From Robertmurraya sp. FSL R5-0851 (GTDB lineage: Bacteria > Bacillota > Bacilli > Bacillales > Cytobacillaceae), in assembly GCF_038002965.1 (NCBI RefSeq), contig NZ_JBBOOE010000001.1, forward strand, positions 4,631,001 to 4,695,000: a stretch of 64,000 nt of DNA, given 5' to 3'. Below the pieces are notes generated by a model that saw only the letters and a program-made list of their open reading frames with translations, did not search any database and was not told where the DNA came from. Numbering within the stretch: the stretch's first letter is position 1; the number at the start of each line of letters is the position of its first letter. Below are positions 53,406 through 61,998 of the stretch, piece after piece. The position numbers and the translations under genes are program-made.

Positions 53406-53791
53406 TGCTTTTTCACCACCGTGACAAGTTCTAAACTAGAAGAGTCAGTTGATACTATTTTTGCTGTTACTTCAAAGAACTCAATCGCACTATACGTAAC
53501 CGGATTTACTGTAATTGTTACTTTCGCATCATAGTTAGCTATAGTAGCGGTGCCGCAGCCCTGATCTTTTTGGCAATAATATTGTGTAGGGGAGGTTCCG
53601 CTTATGTACCCCTTTTCACGGATAATCTCCATAATTTGTTGACCATAATAGTTCAATTGCGTGTCTTCACCTTGCTCTACCGTCCTGGTAAATGAACCCG
53701 TCATAATTAAGAGCAACGGTACAATCACCATTCCAGCAATAACAACAGAGATCAATAATTCGATTAATGTGACTCCCTTTTCGTTGTTCAT
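53402..53791 (-). CDS. Type IV prepilin-like protein (minor pilin, PilV-like)
   Basis: 129 residues. The leader MNNEKG is followed by VTLIELLISVVIAGMVIVPLLL, with Glu5. Two cysteines (YYCQKDQGCG near 68-73) may form a disulfide. Follows pilD by 13 bp and overlaps the next prepilin, so the minor pilins are translationally coupled. Confidence 0.85.
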   Translation of the reverse strand: MNNEKGVTLIELLISVVIAGMVIVPLLLIMTGSFTRTVEQGEDTQLNYYGQQIMEIIREKGYISGTSPTQYYCQKDQGCGTATIANYDAKVTITVNPVTYSAIEFFEVTAKIVSTDSSSLELVTVVKKQ

Positions 53792-53804
53792 TTTTATCTG
53801 CCCC

Positions 53805-54557
53805 TTATAGGAGTAATGAGCTATACCAAGTCCAAATATCCTCTCCGTACAGGTAAGCCACTAATGTTCCAATCATAATCGACGGCCCAAAAGCAATCGG
53901 TTCTCTACGTTTAACAATTTTAAACGCGATTAATAGTATCCCAACAACAGCTCCTACAAATGAAGCTAAAACCAAGCTCATTACAGTCAGTGCTGGGCCG
54001 AGTACCACTCCAATAGCTGCATATAGCTTAATGTCACCACCACCCATGCCGCCTTTGCTAACAACAGCAAGCAACAAGAGCAAACCAAAACCTACCACAC
54101 CGCCTGTTAAGTATGTTAAAAATGGTTCTTCCCCTATAAAGATACGCACAATGACAAGAACTACAATACTAGGAAGAGTAATGACGTCTAAAATCAATTT
54201 TTCACGGATGTCTGTTAAAACAGAAAGAATTAATAATGTTGATAATAGGATGGCAGGAATTAGTTCAAAAGTAAGCCCTATTTCTTTGTAAACAACAAAA
54301 AATATAATGGCAGTCATAGCTTCTCCTAATGGATATAAAGGAGAGATTTTTTCTTTACAATAACGACAACGACCTTTTAAGAATAGATAACTAAATAGAG
54401 GAAATAAGTCAAAGAAACCTAGCCTGTGATTACAGGAGGTACAGTGGGATGGTGGGTAGGAGATGGATTCTTTTTTTAGTAGGCGGATAGCTACTACGTT
54501 GAAGAAGCTTCCGAATAACAGGGACAGTATAATAACTATTAGATCTATTATGAGCAT
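53805..54557 (-). CDS. pilD: Prepilin peptidase/N-methyltransferase PilD
   Basis: 250 residues, membrane-bound aspartic protease. The cytoplasmic zinc cysteines (CTSC near 39 and CRYC near 64) mark the methylase part; catalytic aspartates sit in LSVLTDIREK near 113 and GMGGGDIKLYAAIG near 172. About seven membrane helices. It processes PilA and the three minor pilins encoded next to it. ATG preceded by AAAGGGG. Confidence 0.93.
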   Translation of the reverse strand: MLIIDLIVIILSLLFGSFFNVVAIRLLKKESISYPPSHCTSCNHRLGFFDLFPLFSYLFLKGRCRYCKEKISPLYPLGEAMTAIIFFVVYKEIGLTFELIPAILLSTLLILSVLTDIREKLILDVITLPSIVVLVIVRIFIGEEPFLTYLTGGVVGFGLLLLLAVVSKGGMGGGDIKLYAAIGVVLGPALTVMSLVLASFVGAVVGILLIAFKIVKRREPIAFGPSIMIGTLVAYLYGEDIWTWYSSLLL

Positions 54558-54582
54558 ACATTCAGCCCCTTTTTATTTATAA

Positions 54583-54619
54583 TTTAAAACTGCCGCCGCC
54601 TTTAAAGACGACGGCAACT
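54583..54619 (-). terminator. Partial terminator between pilA and pilD
   Basis: On the minus strand TGCCGTCG pairs, with G-T wobble, to CGGCGGCA, followed by GTTTTAAATTAT. The broken T-run suggests leaky termination, which would give more pilA than downstream transcript. Confidence 0.65.
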
Positions 54620-54625
54620 CATAGA

Positions 54626-54964
54626 TTAGTTTACTTTACAAGTTGTTGTAACCTTATTTTTCCCTTCATTAAGAGCGAATCCAGTACCACCCTCTGCACA
54701 ATTAGGAATAGAATCAATATATTTTGGAGCCAACCCATCAATTGTTGAAGGATACGAACCCTCAACTGTGTAGTATCTATTAACAGCATCTTGTAATACT
54801 GTTTGATTTTGTTTGTTTGTATTAATCAATGCATCATTCTTATTATTCATCACCATCGGAATCGCAACAGCAGCAATAATCCCCAAAATAACAATAACAA
54901 CAAGTAGTTCAATTAGTGTTAAACCAGCTTGGTCTTTCATTTTCTTCTTTAATGATTTTAACAT
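54626..54964 (-). CDS. pilA: Major type IV pilin PilA
   Basis: 112 residues. The basic leader MLKSLKKKMKDQAG is cut before LTLIELLVVIVILGIIAAVAI, the assembly helix with Glu5. The globular part has two cysteines (near 93 and 109) bracketing a likely D-region loop. The ATG at 54964 follows GGGGGACC; the open frame extends upstream through the riboswitch leader and is not coding. First gene of the operon. Confidence 0.92.
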   Translation of the reverse strand: MLKSLKKKMKDQAGLTLIELLVVIVILGIIAAVAIPMVMNNKNDALINTNKQNQTVLQDAVNRYYTVEGSYPSTIDGLAPKYIDSIPNCAEGGTGFALNEGKNKVTTTCKVN

Positions 54965-55027
54965 GAAGAAAGGTCCCCCTTTTAATTTTTTATGTTTTTT
55001 CGAGAGGTTTTTCTTAAATTTGGGAAT

Positions 55028-55072
55028 AAAAAAACCTTTACAGCTCATTCTATGGAATGTAGTTGTAAAGGT
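55028..55072 (-). terminator. Riboswitch-linked intrinsic terminator ahead of pilA
   Basis: On the minus strand ACCTTTACA (55072-55064) pairs with TGTAAAGGT (55042-55034), with a further inner pairing of CATTC/GAATG, followed by seven Ts. Its 5' arm overlaps the last bases of the c-di-GMP-II aptamer, so aptamer folding and termination are mutually exclusive. Confidence 0.88.
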
Positions 55073-55140
55073 CGGTTGCACCAATCGCTCGATATGACTC
55101 AGGTGCCCACGTACAAGTCATATTTCTTCGCGCCCTTATC
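55066..55140 (-). promoter_or_regulatory. Cyclic-di-GMP-II riboswitch controlling the pil operon
   Basis: Minus-strand reading gives the class II core: GGGCACCTGA in a loop, then GTGCAACCGACC after an intervening CATATCGAGCGAT segment, matching the Clostridium acetobutylicum aptamer I recall in both sequence and spacing. The loop is closed by ATATGACT/AGTCATAT (55116-55123 with 55092-55099) and its GCACC can pair with GGTGC at 55078-55082, the family pseudoknot. Ligand binding should hold AAGG/CCTT (P1), sequester the terminator 5' arm and let transcription proceed. Confidence 0.88.
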
Positions 55141-55181
55141 TAATGAAAAAGACTCTGTAATAAACATTACTTATTTACTAG

Positions 55182-55193
55182 TAGTGTACACTA
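55182..55193. promoter_or_regulatory. Perfect palindrome upstream of the pil leader
   Basis: TAGTGTACACTA lies about 45 bp upstream of the aptamer, in the region where the pilA promoter must be. It may be an operator; the regulator is unknown. Confidence 0.35.
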
Positions 55194-55199
55194 AAAAAA

Positions 55200-55639
55200 A
55201 TGAAAAAAAAAGAGGTTTTATGTAAATTTCACACTAGGTAATGTTAGGTAAATATTATATTAAAAACAGCGTAAATTCTTCTTACTCCCTTATATTATTT
55301 TTATTCATCAATCCCCTTTCTATACTCCTTATTTTTTAGAAATAATAATGTAAACATATTTCAAGTGATTTGAATCTATTGGTTCTTTGTACCTATAAAA
55401 TAACACCAAATTAACTCAACGTAAATAATCTGACAAGTTGCTCCTACCTTTTCCAGGGAAGAGCTTTTTTTGTTGTTAAAAAATATCACAACATAACAGA
55501 CAGAATATTCAAACATACATATAATACAGAAATAAACCCACCTATTATATGAAGCTTCTTTAATCCCTCCACCCAAAAGAAACTAACCTTTTTACAAAGG
55601 TTAGTTTTTTACTCAATCTCACTAGAAAAGGTGATTCTA
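55200..55639. other. Intergenic region between pil and guaD with two hairpin terminators
   Basis: Very AT-rich. A mismatched GCTCCTACC/GGGAAGAGC hairpin followed by seven Ts lies at about 55448-55480, and a clean AACTAACCTTT/AAAGGTTAGTT hairpin with TTTTTTAC lies at about 55581-55613, only 27 bp before the guaD start. Both point along the plus strand, so guaD may have an attenuated leader. I could not recognise a purine or preQ1 aptamer. Confidence 0.55.
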
Positions 55640-56110
55640 TTGGAAAAAGTATTTTTTATGAATGAAGCGATTAAGTTAGCGTGTGAAAATGTGTTAAGTA
55701 ATCATGGTGGTCCCTTTGGGGCAATTGTGATTAAGGACGGGGAAATTATCGGTAAAGGCAAAAATGAGGTCACCAGCAGCAATGACCCTACTGCCCATGC
55801 AGAGGTTCAAGCGATTCGTGAAGCTTGCTCCTATTTAGGCAGCTTTCAACTGACAGATTGTGAGATTTATACAAGCTGTGAGCCGTGTCCGATGTGCATC
55901 GGAGCGATTTATTGGGCGAGACCAAAGGCCGTCTATTATGCGTGTACGAAAGAGGAAGCAGCTCAAATTGGCTTTGATGATCACTTTATTTATGAAGAAA
56001 TTAGCTTGCCAATTGAAGATAGAACGATTATGATGAATCAAATTACGGTTGGCGAGTATAATCTACCTTTTAAAATGTGGGAAGTATCTTCTGGCAAAAC
56101 AGAATACTAG
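55640..56110 (+). CDS. guaD: Guanine deaminase
   Basis: About 156 residues of the cytidine-deaminase fold. Converts guanine to xanthine. Zinc motifs: TAHAEVQAIREAC near 54 (His and catalytic Glu) and SCEPCPMCIGAIYWARPKAVYYA near 82 (two Cys). GGPFGAIVIKDGEII near 24 and FDDHFIYEEI near 115 match Bacillus GuaD. The TTG at 55640 lies six bases after AAAAGGTG; the GTG at 55631 overlaps that site. Confidence 0.9.
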   Translation: MEKVFFMNEAIKLACENVLSNHGGPFGAIVIKDGEIIGKGKNEVTSSNDPTAHAEVQAIREACSYLGSFQLTDCEIYTSCEPCPMCIGAIYWARPKAVYYACTKEEAAQIGFDDHFIYEEISLPIEDRTIMMNQITVGEYNLPFKMWEVSSGKTEY

Positions 56111-56138
56111 TCTCTTTTAGACACTCTAGGAGGAGAGT

Positions 56139-57869
56139 ATGGATAAAAACAAACTAAAACAACGTATTGAAGCAGCCTCAGGGAAAATAGAGGCTGATCT
56201 TGTTATAAAAAATGGCAAGATTATTGATGTATTTACCGGTGAAATTTATGAAGGTGACGTTGCTATTACAGATGGTGCCTTCGTTGGTGTAGGGCATTAT
56301 TCTGGTAAAAAGGAATTTGATGCAGGCGGCCGATATGTATGCCCTGCTTTTCTGGACGGTCATGTTCATATTGAATCATCAATGGTATCTCCGAAGGAAT
56401 TTGCGAAGGTTGAGCTTCTAAAAGGAGTGACCACTATTGTTGCCGATCCTCATGAAATCGCCAATGTACTGGGTGTAAAAGGCATTCAACTTTTACTAGA
56501 TACATCGGAAAATCTCCCCTTCAATTTTTATTTTATGCTTCCTTCCTGCGTACCTGCCACTAGCTTTGAGTTAGCGGGTGCCACACTTGAGATTGAGGAC
56601 TTGTCCCCCTTGTTTTCCCATCCAAGAGTGCTCGGTTTAGCAGAGGTGATGAATTTTCCCGCTGTGAAAAATGCGGAAGAATCGATGTTAAATAAGCTAT
56701 ATGAAGCAAAGCGGTTAAACGCAAAAATTGATGGTCATGCTGCCGGTCTGAGCGATATGGACATTAATGTCTTTATGACTTCTGGTGTGCGTACCGACCA
56801 TGAGTGTACCACGGCAGAAGATGCGATGGCTCGTTTGCGCCGCGGGATGTACCTGATGATTCGAGAAGGCACCGTGGCTAGAGATTTAAAGAAGCTACTT
56901 CCTGTTGTGAATGAACGAAATGCTAGACGCTGTCTATTTGTCACAGACGATAAGCATCTTGATGATATCCTTCATGAAGGTAGTATTGATTACAATGTTC
57001 GATTAGCCATTTCAGAAGGACTCGACCCCCTTACGGCTATTCAGTTAGCTACCATTAATACAGCTGAATGCTTTGGTTTACAGGAAAAAGGAGCGATTGC
57101 ACCAGGATATGACGCGGACTTTTTACTGCTAGATGATCTAGAATCTGTAAGCATCTCCCATGTATTTAAAGATGGAAATCTTATGGTTGAACATGGGCAA
57201 TTAATTTATTTCCCAGAAAATGAGGAAGTAGATATCTCTTCTGAATATGTTAATACCGTTTGTTTTCATGATTTTACCGAAGAGGCATTACATCTTCCTA
57301 TTATTGAAAACAAAGCAAATATTATAGAAATCAATAAAAACAGCCTTGTAACCAATCATCTTATTGAAGAAGTAATGGTAAATGAAACAGGTTGTTTTGT
57401 ACCATCGTTTGAAAAAGATCAATGCAAGCTGGTCGTCATTGAAAGGCATCATTATACGAACGAAATTGGTGTAGGAATCGTAAAAGGATTAGGATTGAAA
57501 AATGGAGCGATTGCATCAACAGTTGCTCATGACTCACATAATTTAGTGGTCGCTGGAACTAGCGACTCTGATATCTTATTTGCTGCTCAAAAAATAAAAG
57601 AAATGCAGGGCGGACTTGTGGTTGTGAAAGATGGAGAAGTGTTGGCCTCTCTACACCTCCCTATTGCTGGCCTTCTTTCAATGGGCACATATGAAGAAGT
57701 GTACGCTGGCTTAAATAAGCTAACCTTTGCACTCGAAGAAATTGGTGTAGGTGAAGGCTTCAACCCGTTCTTAACCGTATCCTTCTTATCTCTACCCGTC
57801 ATTCCAGAGATTAAACTTACCGCTCAAGGACTTTATGATGTGAAAAACCAAAAGCATATTCCATGTTAA
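56139..57869 (+). CDS. adeC: Adenine deaminase
   Basis: 576 residues, Mn/Fe-dependent amidohydrolase converting adenine to hypoxanthine. Metal-binding HVHIESSM near 74 and the catalytic-region motifs ADPHEIANVLG near 101, HAAGLSDMDIN near 200 and VAHDSHNLVVAG near 465 match the Ade family. Starts 28 bp after guaD behind AGGAGGAG, so the two purine-salvage deaminases are one operon with a shared terminator. Confidence 0.93.
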   Translation: MDKNKLKQRIEAASGKIEADLVIKNGKIIDVFTGEIYEGDVAITDGAFVGVGHYSGKKEFDAGGRYVCPAFLDGHVHIESSMVSPKEFAKVELLKGVTTIVADPHEIANVLGVKGIQLLLDTSENLPFNFYFMLPSCVPATSFELAGATLEIEDLSPLFSHPRVLGLAEVMNFPAVKNAEESMLNKLYEAKRLNAKIDGHAAGLSDMDINVFMTSGVRTDHECTTAEDAMARLRRGMYLMIREGTVARDLKKLLPVVNERNARRCLFVTDDKHLDDILHEGSIDYNVRLAISEGLDPLTAIQLATINTAECFGLQEKGAIAPGYDADFLLLDDLESVSISHVFKDGNLMVEHGQLIYFPENEEVDISSEYVNTVCFHDFTEEALHLPIIENKANIIEINKNSLVTNHLIEEVMVNETGCFVPSFEKDQCKLVVIERHHYTNEIGVGIVKGLGLKNGAIASTVAHDSHNLVVAGTSDSDILFAAQKIKEMQGGLVVVKDGEVLASLHLPIAGLLSMGTYEEVYAGLNKLTFALEEIGVGEGFNPFLTVSFLSLPVIPEIKLTAQGLYDVKNQKHIPC

Positions 57870-57901
57870 AAAGGTAGAAGGAGTCCCTTCTACCTTTTAC
57901 A
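57868..57901 (+). terminator. Intrinsic terminator after adeC
   Basis: AAAAGGTAGAAGG pairs with CCTTCTACCTTTT around a 4-base loop. Confidence 0.85.
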
Positions 57902-57906
57902 AATTC

Positions 57907-58210
57907 TTATAAACTATCACCTGTTGTAGTACTTTGATCAGTCGTGCTTGAATCCGTTCCAGGTGCTGTACCTCTATCTGGTCGTTCCATTCCTTCAGGA
58001 GGTGTTCCTCCATCGCCTCTCATTCCACCACCGCCACCACGGCCTCCCATTCCACCCATACCGCTTTGGGCTTCTGTCACACCTGATTCATTCAGCCAGG
58101 TTACTACGTCGGAAATGGTGAACTCGACCACCTTCGTGCCGCCACTATATTCTCCATCCGTATATAAACCATTTGTTTCCGTACCTGTTGAAGTTCCTCC
58201 AGAGTATAAT
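57907..58210 (-). pseudogene. C-terminal part of the lipoprotein gene split by the insertion sequence
   Basis: The frame reads YSGGTSTGTETNGLYTDGEY, then SGGTKVVEFTISDVVTWLNESG, then a Gly/Met-rich and Thr/Ser-rich tail. It is the missing end of the gene at 60097-61833: with the insertion and one copy of the 4-bp duplication removed, the junction reads in frame as SSYTLYSGG. This part (about 99 residues) no longer has a start and is presumably not made. Confidence 0.85.
58207..58210. repeat. Target-site duplication, left copy (TAAT)
   Basis: TAAT immediately outside the left inverted repeat; the identical TAAT follows the right end at 60097-60100. Confidence 0.8.
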
Positions 58211-60096
58211 ATAGACTCTCGGCATTCGCCGAGTTAGATGGTACAAGGATTTTCTTGTACCATTTTTATTTGATTCCTCCTACTTTTAGTAGGGGGATGT
58301 TTCACGTTTTATAAGAAGAATTGGAAATTCCTCAGTGAAATTTTGTTGATTTTTTTGTCGAAAATACTTGACTTTTTGAAAACACCACAATAATCGCCGG
58401 CGAAGGGATTTATTTCCTTATAAACCGTGAATTGGGGTGTTGAGGTGAAGCCAACTGTCGTTAGTCATGAAGATTACCAAAACTTCGTTTTAGAACAATT
58501 AAGAAAGCATTACTCTGGTAACGTCCTTACTATTGTAAATAATGATTGGCCCATTATTTACAAGTTATGGATCACTGACCTTTCTCAGATTACCTCGTGG
58601 CTTCGGAGCTCTTATTCGAATAAAGGTCCGGAGCCTCGTGATCCGTCTTCTATGATGCGCTCTTACCTTTTGCTTCTTTTGGCTAAACCAACTCTCAGTA
58701 TTACTGAATGGGTTGATGAATTGTATCGAGTGCCTTTCTATGCCATCATGAGTGGCTTTGAACCGGGGAAAGTTCCTGGTATAGGGACTTTCTACGATTT
58801 TTTCCACCGTTTATGGGGAAGGGATAACGCTAATATAAAACCCAATATCAAACCGAAACGCCAAAAAAAGAAAAAGAAGAAACCCAAGAAAGGCGAAAAA
58901 GCGTCCCCATCAAGTCCAGGTATAGTTAGAAAGTTAATCGATCGTTTTTTTCGTTATGATGCTAAGAAAAAAGTGCTGCCAAGCGATCGATTATTTGAAT
59001 TATTTCAATCTCAATTTCTCCATGTATCAGCGAACCTAGGCTTACTCGGAGACTTGGACGCTCTAGGGGTTGTCGGAGACGGTACCCCGATTGAAACGGC
59101 TAGATTTCCAAGAAGCAAGCGTACTTGTGAATGCAGTGCCCAAGGACTAACGAATTGTAACCATCCTCGTCATTATTCCCAACCTGACATCGACTCAGGG
59201 TGGGACAGTTCACGGGAACGCTACTTCAACGGATACCATCTCTACATGTTATCCACTAGCGACAGTCGATACGACCTACCCTTGTATCCAAGACTTCAAC
59301 CAGCTTCCCGGCATGATTCTGTCAGTCTTGTTGCCAGTTCTATTGAATTTTCGCAACGCACTACCTTGGGCACAATTGGTAAGATTCTCTTGGATGCTGC
59401 TCATGATGCGGAACCTATTTATGAATTGCTAGATCATTATAATATCGAGCCTTTCATTGATCTGAATGTTCGAACCAAGAAAAATTTCAGCACTGAAAGC
59501 GATATACAAATATCTCCCGAAGGGACACCAATTTGTTCTGCAGGGTTAAAAATGAAGCCCAATGGTTTTGATAAATCCAAAAACCGGCAGAAATGGAGAT
59601 GTCCACTCGCATGCGGCACAAAAATTACTTGTGAGAATCCCTGTTCTAAAGCTAAATACGGTCGAACATTTCATACATTCCGGAAGGACAACCTTCGGTT
59701 GTTTACTAAGACTCCGAGAACGTCTGAAAAGTGGAAGCTAACTTATAAGCGTCGTACATCTGTAGAACGGTCGAACAAACGTGAAAAGGTTGATTATCAT
59801 TTAGAATTAGGTCGTCATCGTTCCACGAAAATGTGGTACATTCGGACTTATGCCATTATGATGTGCCAACATATTGATGCTTGGTACGACGTTAAAAAAG
59901 AAAAGCTGAATCTCGAAAATGTCATTTTTAAAAAGTCTGCTTAATCATTTTTAAAAATTTTATAAGCAAGGCTTATTTGGTATGCATTTTTTTGAAAAAG
60001 GAAATGAAAAAAAGGAATTTTCATCGAATCGAAGCTAATTTCCAGTTATTTTTTTACAAATCCCATAAAAATGACTTAGTTATTCCGAGAGTCTAT
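58211..60096. mobile_element. Complete insertion sequence, 1886 bp, with 12-bp terminal inverted repeats
   Basis: Starts ATAGACTCTCGG and ends CCGAGAGTCTAT, perfect 12-bp inverted repeats, bounded by a TAAT duplication. It carries one DDE transposase gene. A hairpin terminator (ATGGTACAAG/CTTGTACCAT then TTTTTA, near 58235-58268) lies inside the left end and would insulate the transposase from outside transcription. The family looks IS1182-like, but I cannot settle it without a database search. Confidence 0.88.
58427..59944 (+). CDS. DDE transposase of the insertion sequence
   Basis: 505 residues. An N-terminal helical region with RSYLLLLLAKPTLSITEWVDEL resembles DUF772-type transposase heads; a Lys-rich linker follows at about 143-160. 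Probable catalytic residues: Asp in VVGDGTPIETA near 218, Asp in ILLDAAHDAEP near 325 and Glu in RTSVERSNKREK near 445. A Cys-rich insert (CECSAQGLTNCNH, then several Cys near 395-412) may bind zinc. Full length, so possibly active. The GTG at 58445 is an alternative start. Confidence 0.85.
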   Translation: MNWGVEVKPTVVSHEDYQNFVLEQLRKHYSGNVLTIVNNDWPIIYKLWITDLSQITSWLRSSYSNKGPEPRDPSSMMRSYLLLLLAKPTLSITEWVDELYRVPFYAIMSGFEPGKVPGIGTFYDFFHRLWGRDNANIKPNIKPKRQKKKKKKPKKGEKASPSSPGIVRKLIDRFFRYDAKKKVLPSDRLFELFQSQFLHVSANLGLLGDLDALGVVGDGTPIETARFPRSKRTCECSAQGLTNCNHPRHYSQPDIDSGWDSSRERYFNGYHLYMLSTSDSRYDLPLYPRLQPASRHDSVSLVASSIEFSQRTTLGTIGKILLDAAHDAEPIYELLDHYNIEPFIDLNVRTKKNFSTESDIQISPEGTPICSAGLKMKPNGFDKSKNRQKWRCPLACGTKITCENPCSKAKYGRTFHTFRKDNLRLFTKTPRTSEKWKLTYKRRTSVERSNKREKVDYHLELGRHRSTKMWYIRTYAIMMCQHIDAWYDVKKEKLNLENVIFKKSA

Positions 60097-61833
60097 TAAT
60101 GTGTAGCTAGAGTCCTTCACTAAGTCCGGCGAGCTGATATAGACAGAAGAATATTCTTTTTCTGGTGCATATGTGGCTATGGTATTTCCTTCACTATCTT
60201 CTAGGTGTATTAGTGTACCTGCACTTTGAGTTGCTGGGTATGTCATCAGAATGCCATTTTGCTCAGACGTGTCAGAGCTTGCTTGGACCATTCCAGAGCT
60301 ACCAGCTGCAATTAATAATCCTCCAGAGATTTCAAAGGTCCCATTATAGTCTAATGAACCATTTCCGTTATTTGTTGGACCACTTACAACCGCTGTTCCA
60401 CCAGTCATAACAAAGTTTCCATTCGAATCAAGTCCATCGCCTTGTGCATTGACAGACACATACCCACCGCTGATTTGAAGCAACATATCCGATGATGTGC
60501 TGCTCTCCATGTCCATGCCGGATCCATCGACTCCGCCACCAACATTGAGTCCATCATCACTTGCCGTTACATCGATGGTTCCATCTGCAATTGCAATGAC
60601 TCCACCTTCAATTCCCTCGTAACTCTTAGTAACGGTGATATTTCCACCTTTCGTTAAGACTGAAGAATCCGCATGAATGCCATCATCTCCCGTTGCAATC
60701 GTTAATTCGCCACCTTCAATAAGGACGTTACCATTACTATGAACGGCGTCATCAAGTGAATCAATGTTAAACGTTCCACCAGCGATAGCCAGCTCAGCTG
60801 TTGCCTTTAACCCTTTTGAGCTGCTTGTTTCTGTCGATGTTGTCGTAGTGGTTGATTCACTTTGGCCTCTTCCACCCATAGCATTTTCATTTGCTGCCAC
60901 CGTCTCAGGGCTTCCTCCACCAGTCGTAATGTTATAGTCTCCACCTAATGTATATAGGGATGTTTGGGCTTGAATTCCATCATTTTCTGCCGTAATGTTA
61001 AACGTTCCACCTTCAATTGCAAGGTTTCCTTTTTCCGCATCCTCATCATTGGTCGTTTTCATGCCATCACCACCGGCTGTGATGGTGAACGTTCCATCCT
61101 TAATAGCTAGCAGGTCCCGTCCAACAATTGCATCATCCTTAGCGGTAATTTCGATATTTCCACCAGTAATTTTCAGATCATCTTTCCCTGTAATTCCGTT
61201 ATTAAAGTTCGCTTCAACGACAAGCTTTCCTTCACCATTAATCGTTAAATTGCCTTTACTAAAAATAGCTGAGTTTGGTTCTTCTGCTTCTACATCATCG
61301 TACACATATTGTGTTCCATCTGTGACGGTATTTTCCGTTCCTTCAGGCAATGATATGACTGTCTTCTCTGCATTGTTCACATAAATCGGAGCTGAAGAAC
61401 TGCTAGTAATATCTACTCCATTTAATACGAGGCGAACGGTATTGTTATCCTCTGCATCTACAACAATTTGACCATCGGCTAATGTTCCACTAAGTACATA
61501 TACGCCACCTGTTTTAATCGTAACGGTACTTCCTGAAACAACTACACCGCCAGATCCTTCATAGGTTGCTGTTGATCCATTCAACTGAATACTCGTTACC
61601 TCTTCATTTTCCCAGTCTGTATAAAGATCATCGTCACTATAGCTAACAAGTCCACTTACAACAGATTGTATGTCGCTGTCTCCTAGTGTGCTTAAGCTCT
61701 CTATATTAACCTCTGTAGCTGTACTAGTACCTGAATTTGAAGTTGATTCCTCTTCTGTATTACTGCAGGCAAATAATAATGTGGTGCACAATAAAGGTGC
61801 AATTAGCTTCGTAAATTTATATTTTCGTTTCAT
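60076..61833 (-). pseudogene. Cell-surface lipoprotein of the Cthe_2159 carbohydrate-binding type, truncated by IS insertion
   Basis: The reading frame gives a lipoprotein signal peptide (lipobox LLFAC, Cys near 23), a Ser/Thr-rich linker, then many beta-helix-like repeats of the form GGTFNITAxxDGI and GDDGIHADSS, as in Cthe_2159-type carbohydrate-binding proteins. Codons to L580 are original; the last six residues (IDSRNN) and the stop come from the insertion sequence. The intact gene would encode about 679 residues. The shortened protein keeps all beta repeats and might still work. Confidence 0.85.
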
Positions 61834-61998
61834 CAACTTGGCTCCTTTTCGATTTGATAAGCCTATTATGTTTGTCCAACCTTAACAAAACCTTAAAAAA
61901 ATTTATAAACAAGAAATAATTTGCATTTCTCGCTTTTGCCCCTATAATCGAACTTAATTAACTAAAGGAAAAACAATTCGGTAAAGGAGGCGACAAAA

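Noticed and set aside
54965..55084. N-terminal extension of PilA by 40 residues
   Set aside because: The extension reads through the riboswitch terminator; the ATG at 54964 has a good ribosome site and gives a normal short basic leader.
55250..55600. Purine, preQ1 or xanthine riboswitch upstream of guaD
   Set aside because: I looked for the conserved loop and core motifs and found none; only hairpin terminators are supported.
55640..56110. Displaced RibD deaminase
   Set aside because: Length, motifs and the adeC neighbour identify guanine deaminase; there is no RibD reductase domain.
57907..58131. Independent small Gly-rich gene
   Set aside because: Its frame continues upstream without a start to the insertion-sequence edge and joins in frame to the lipoprotein gene, so it is the severed tail of that gene.
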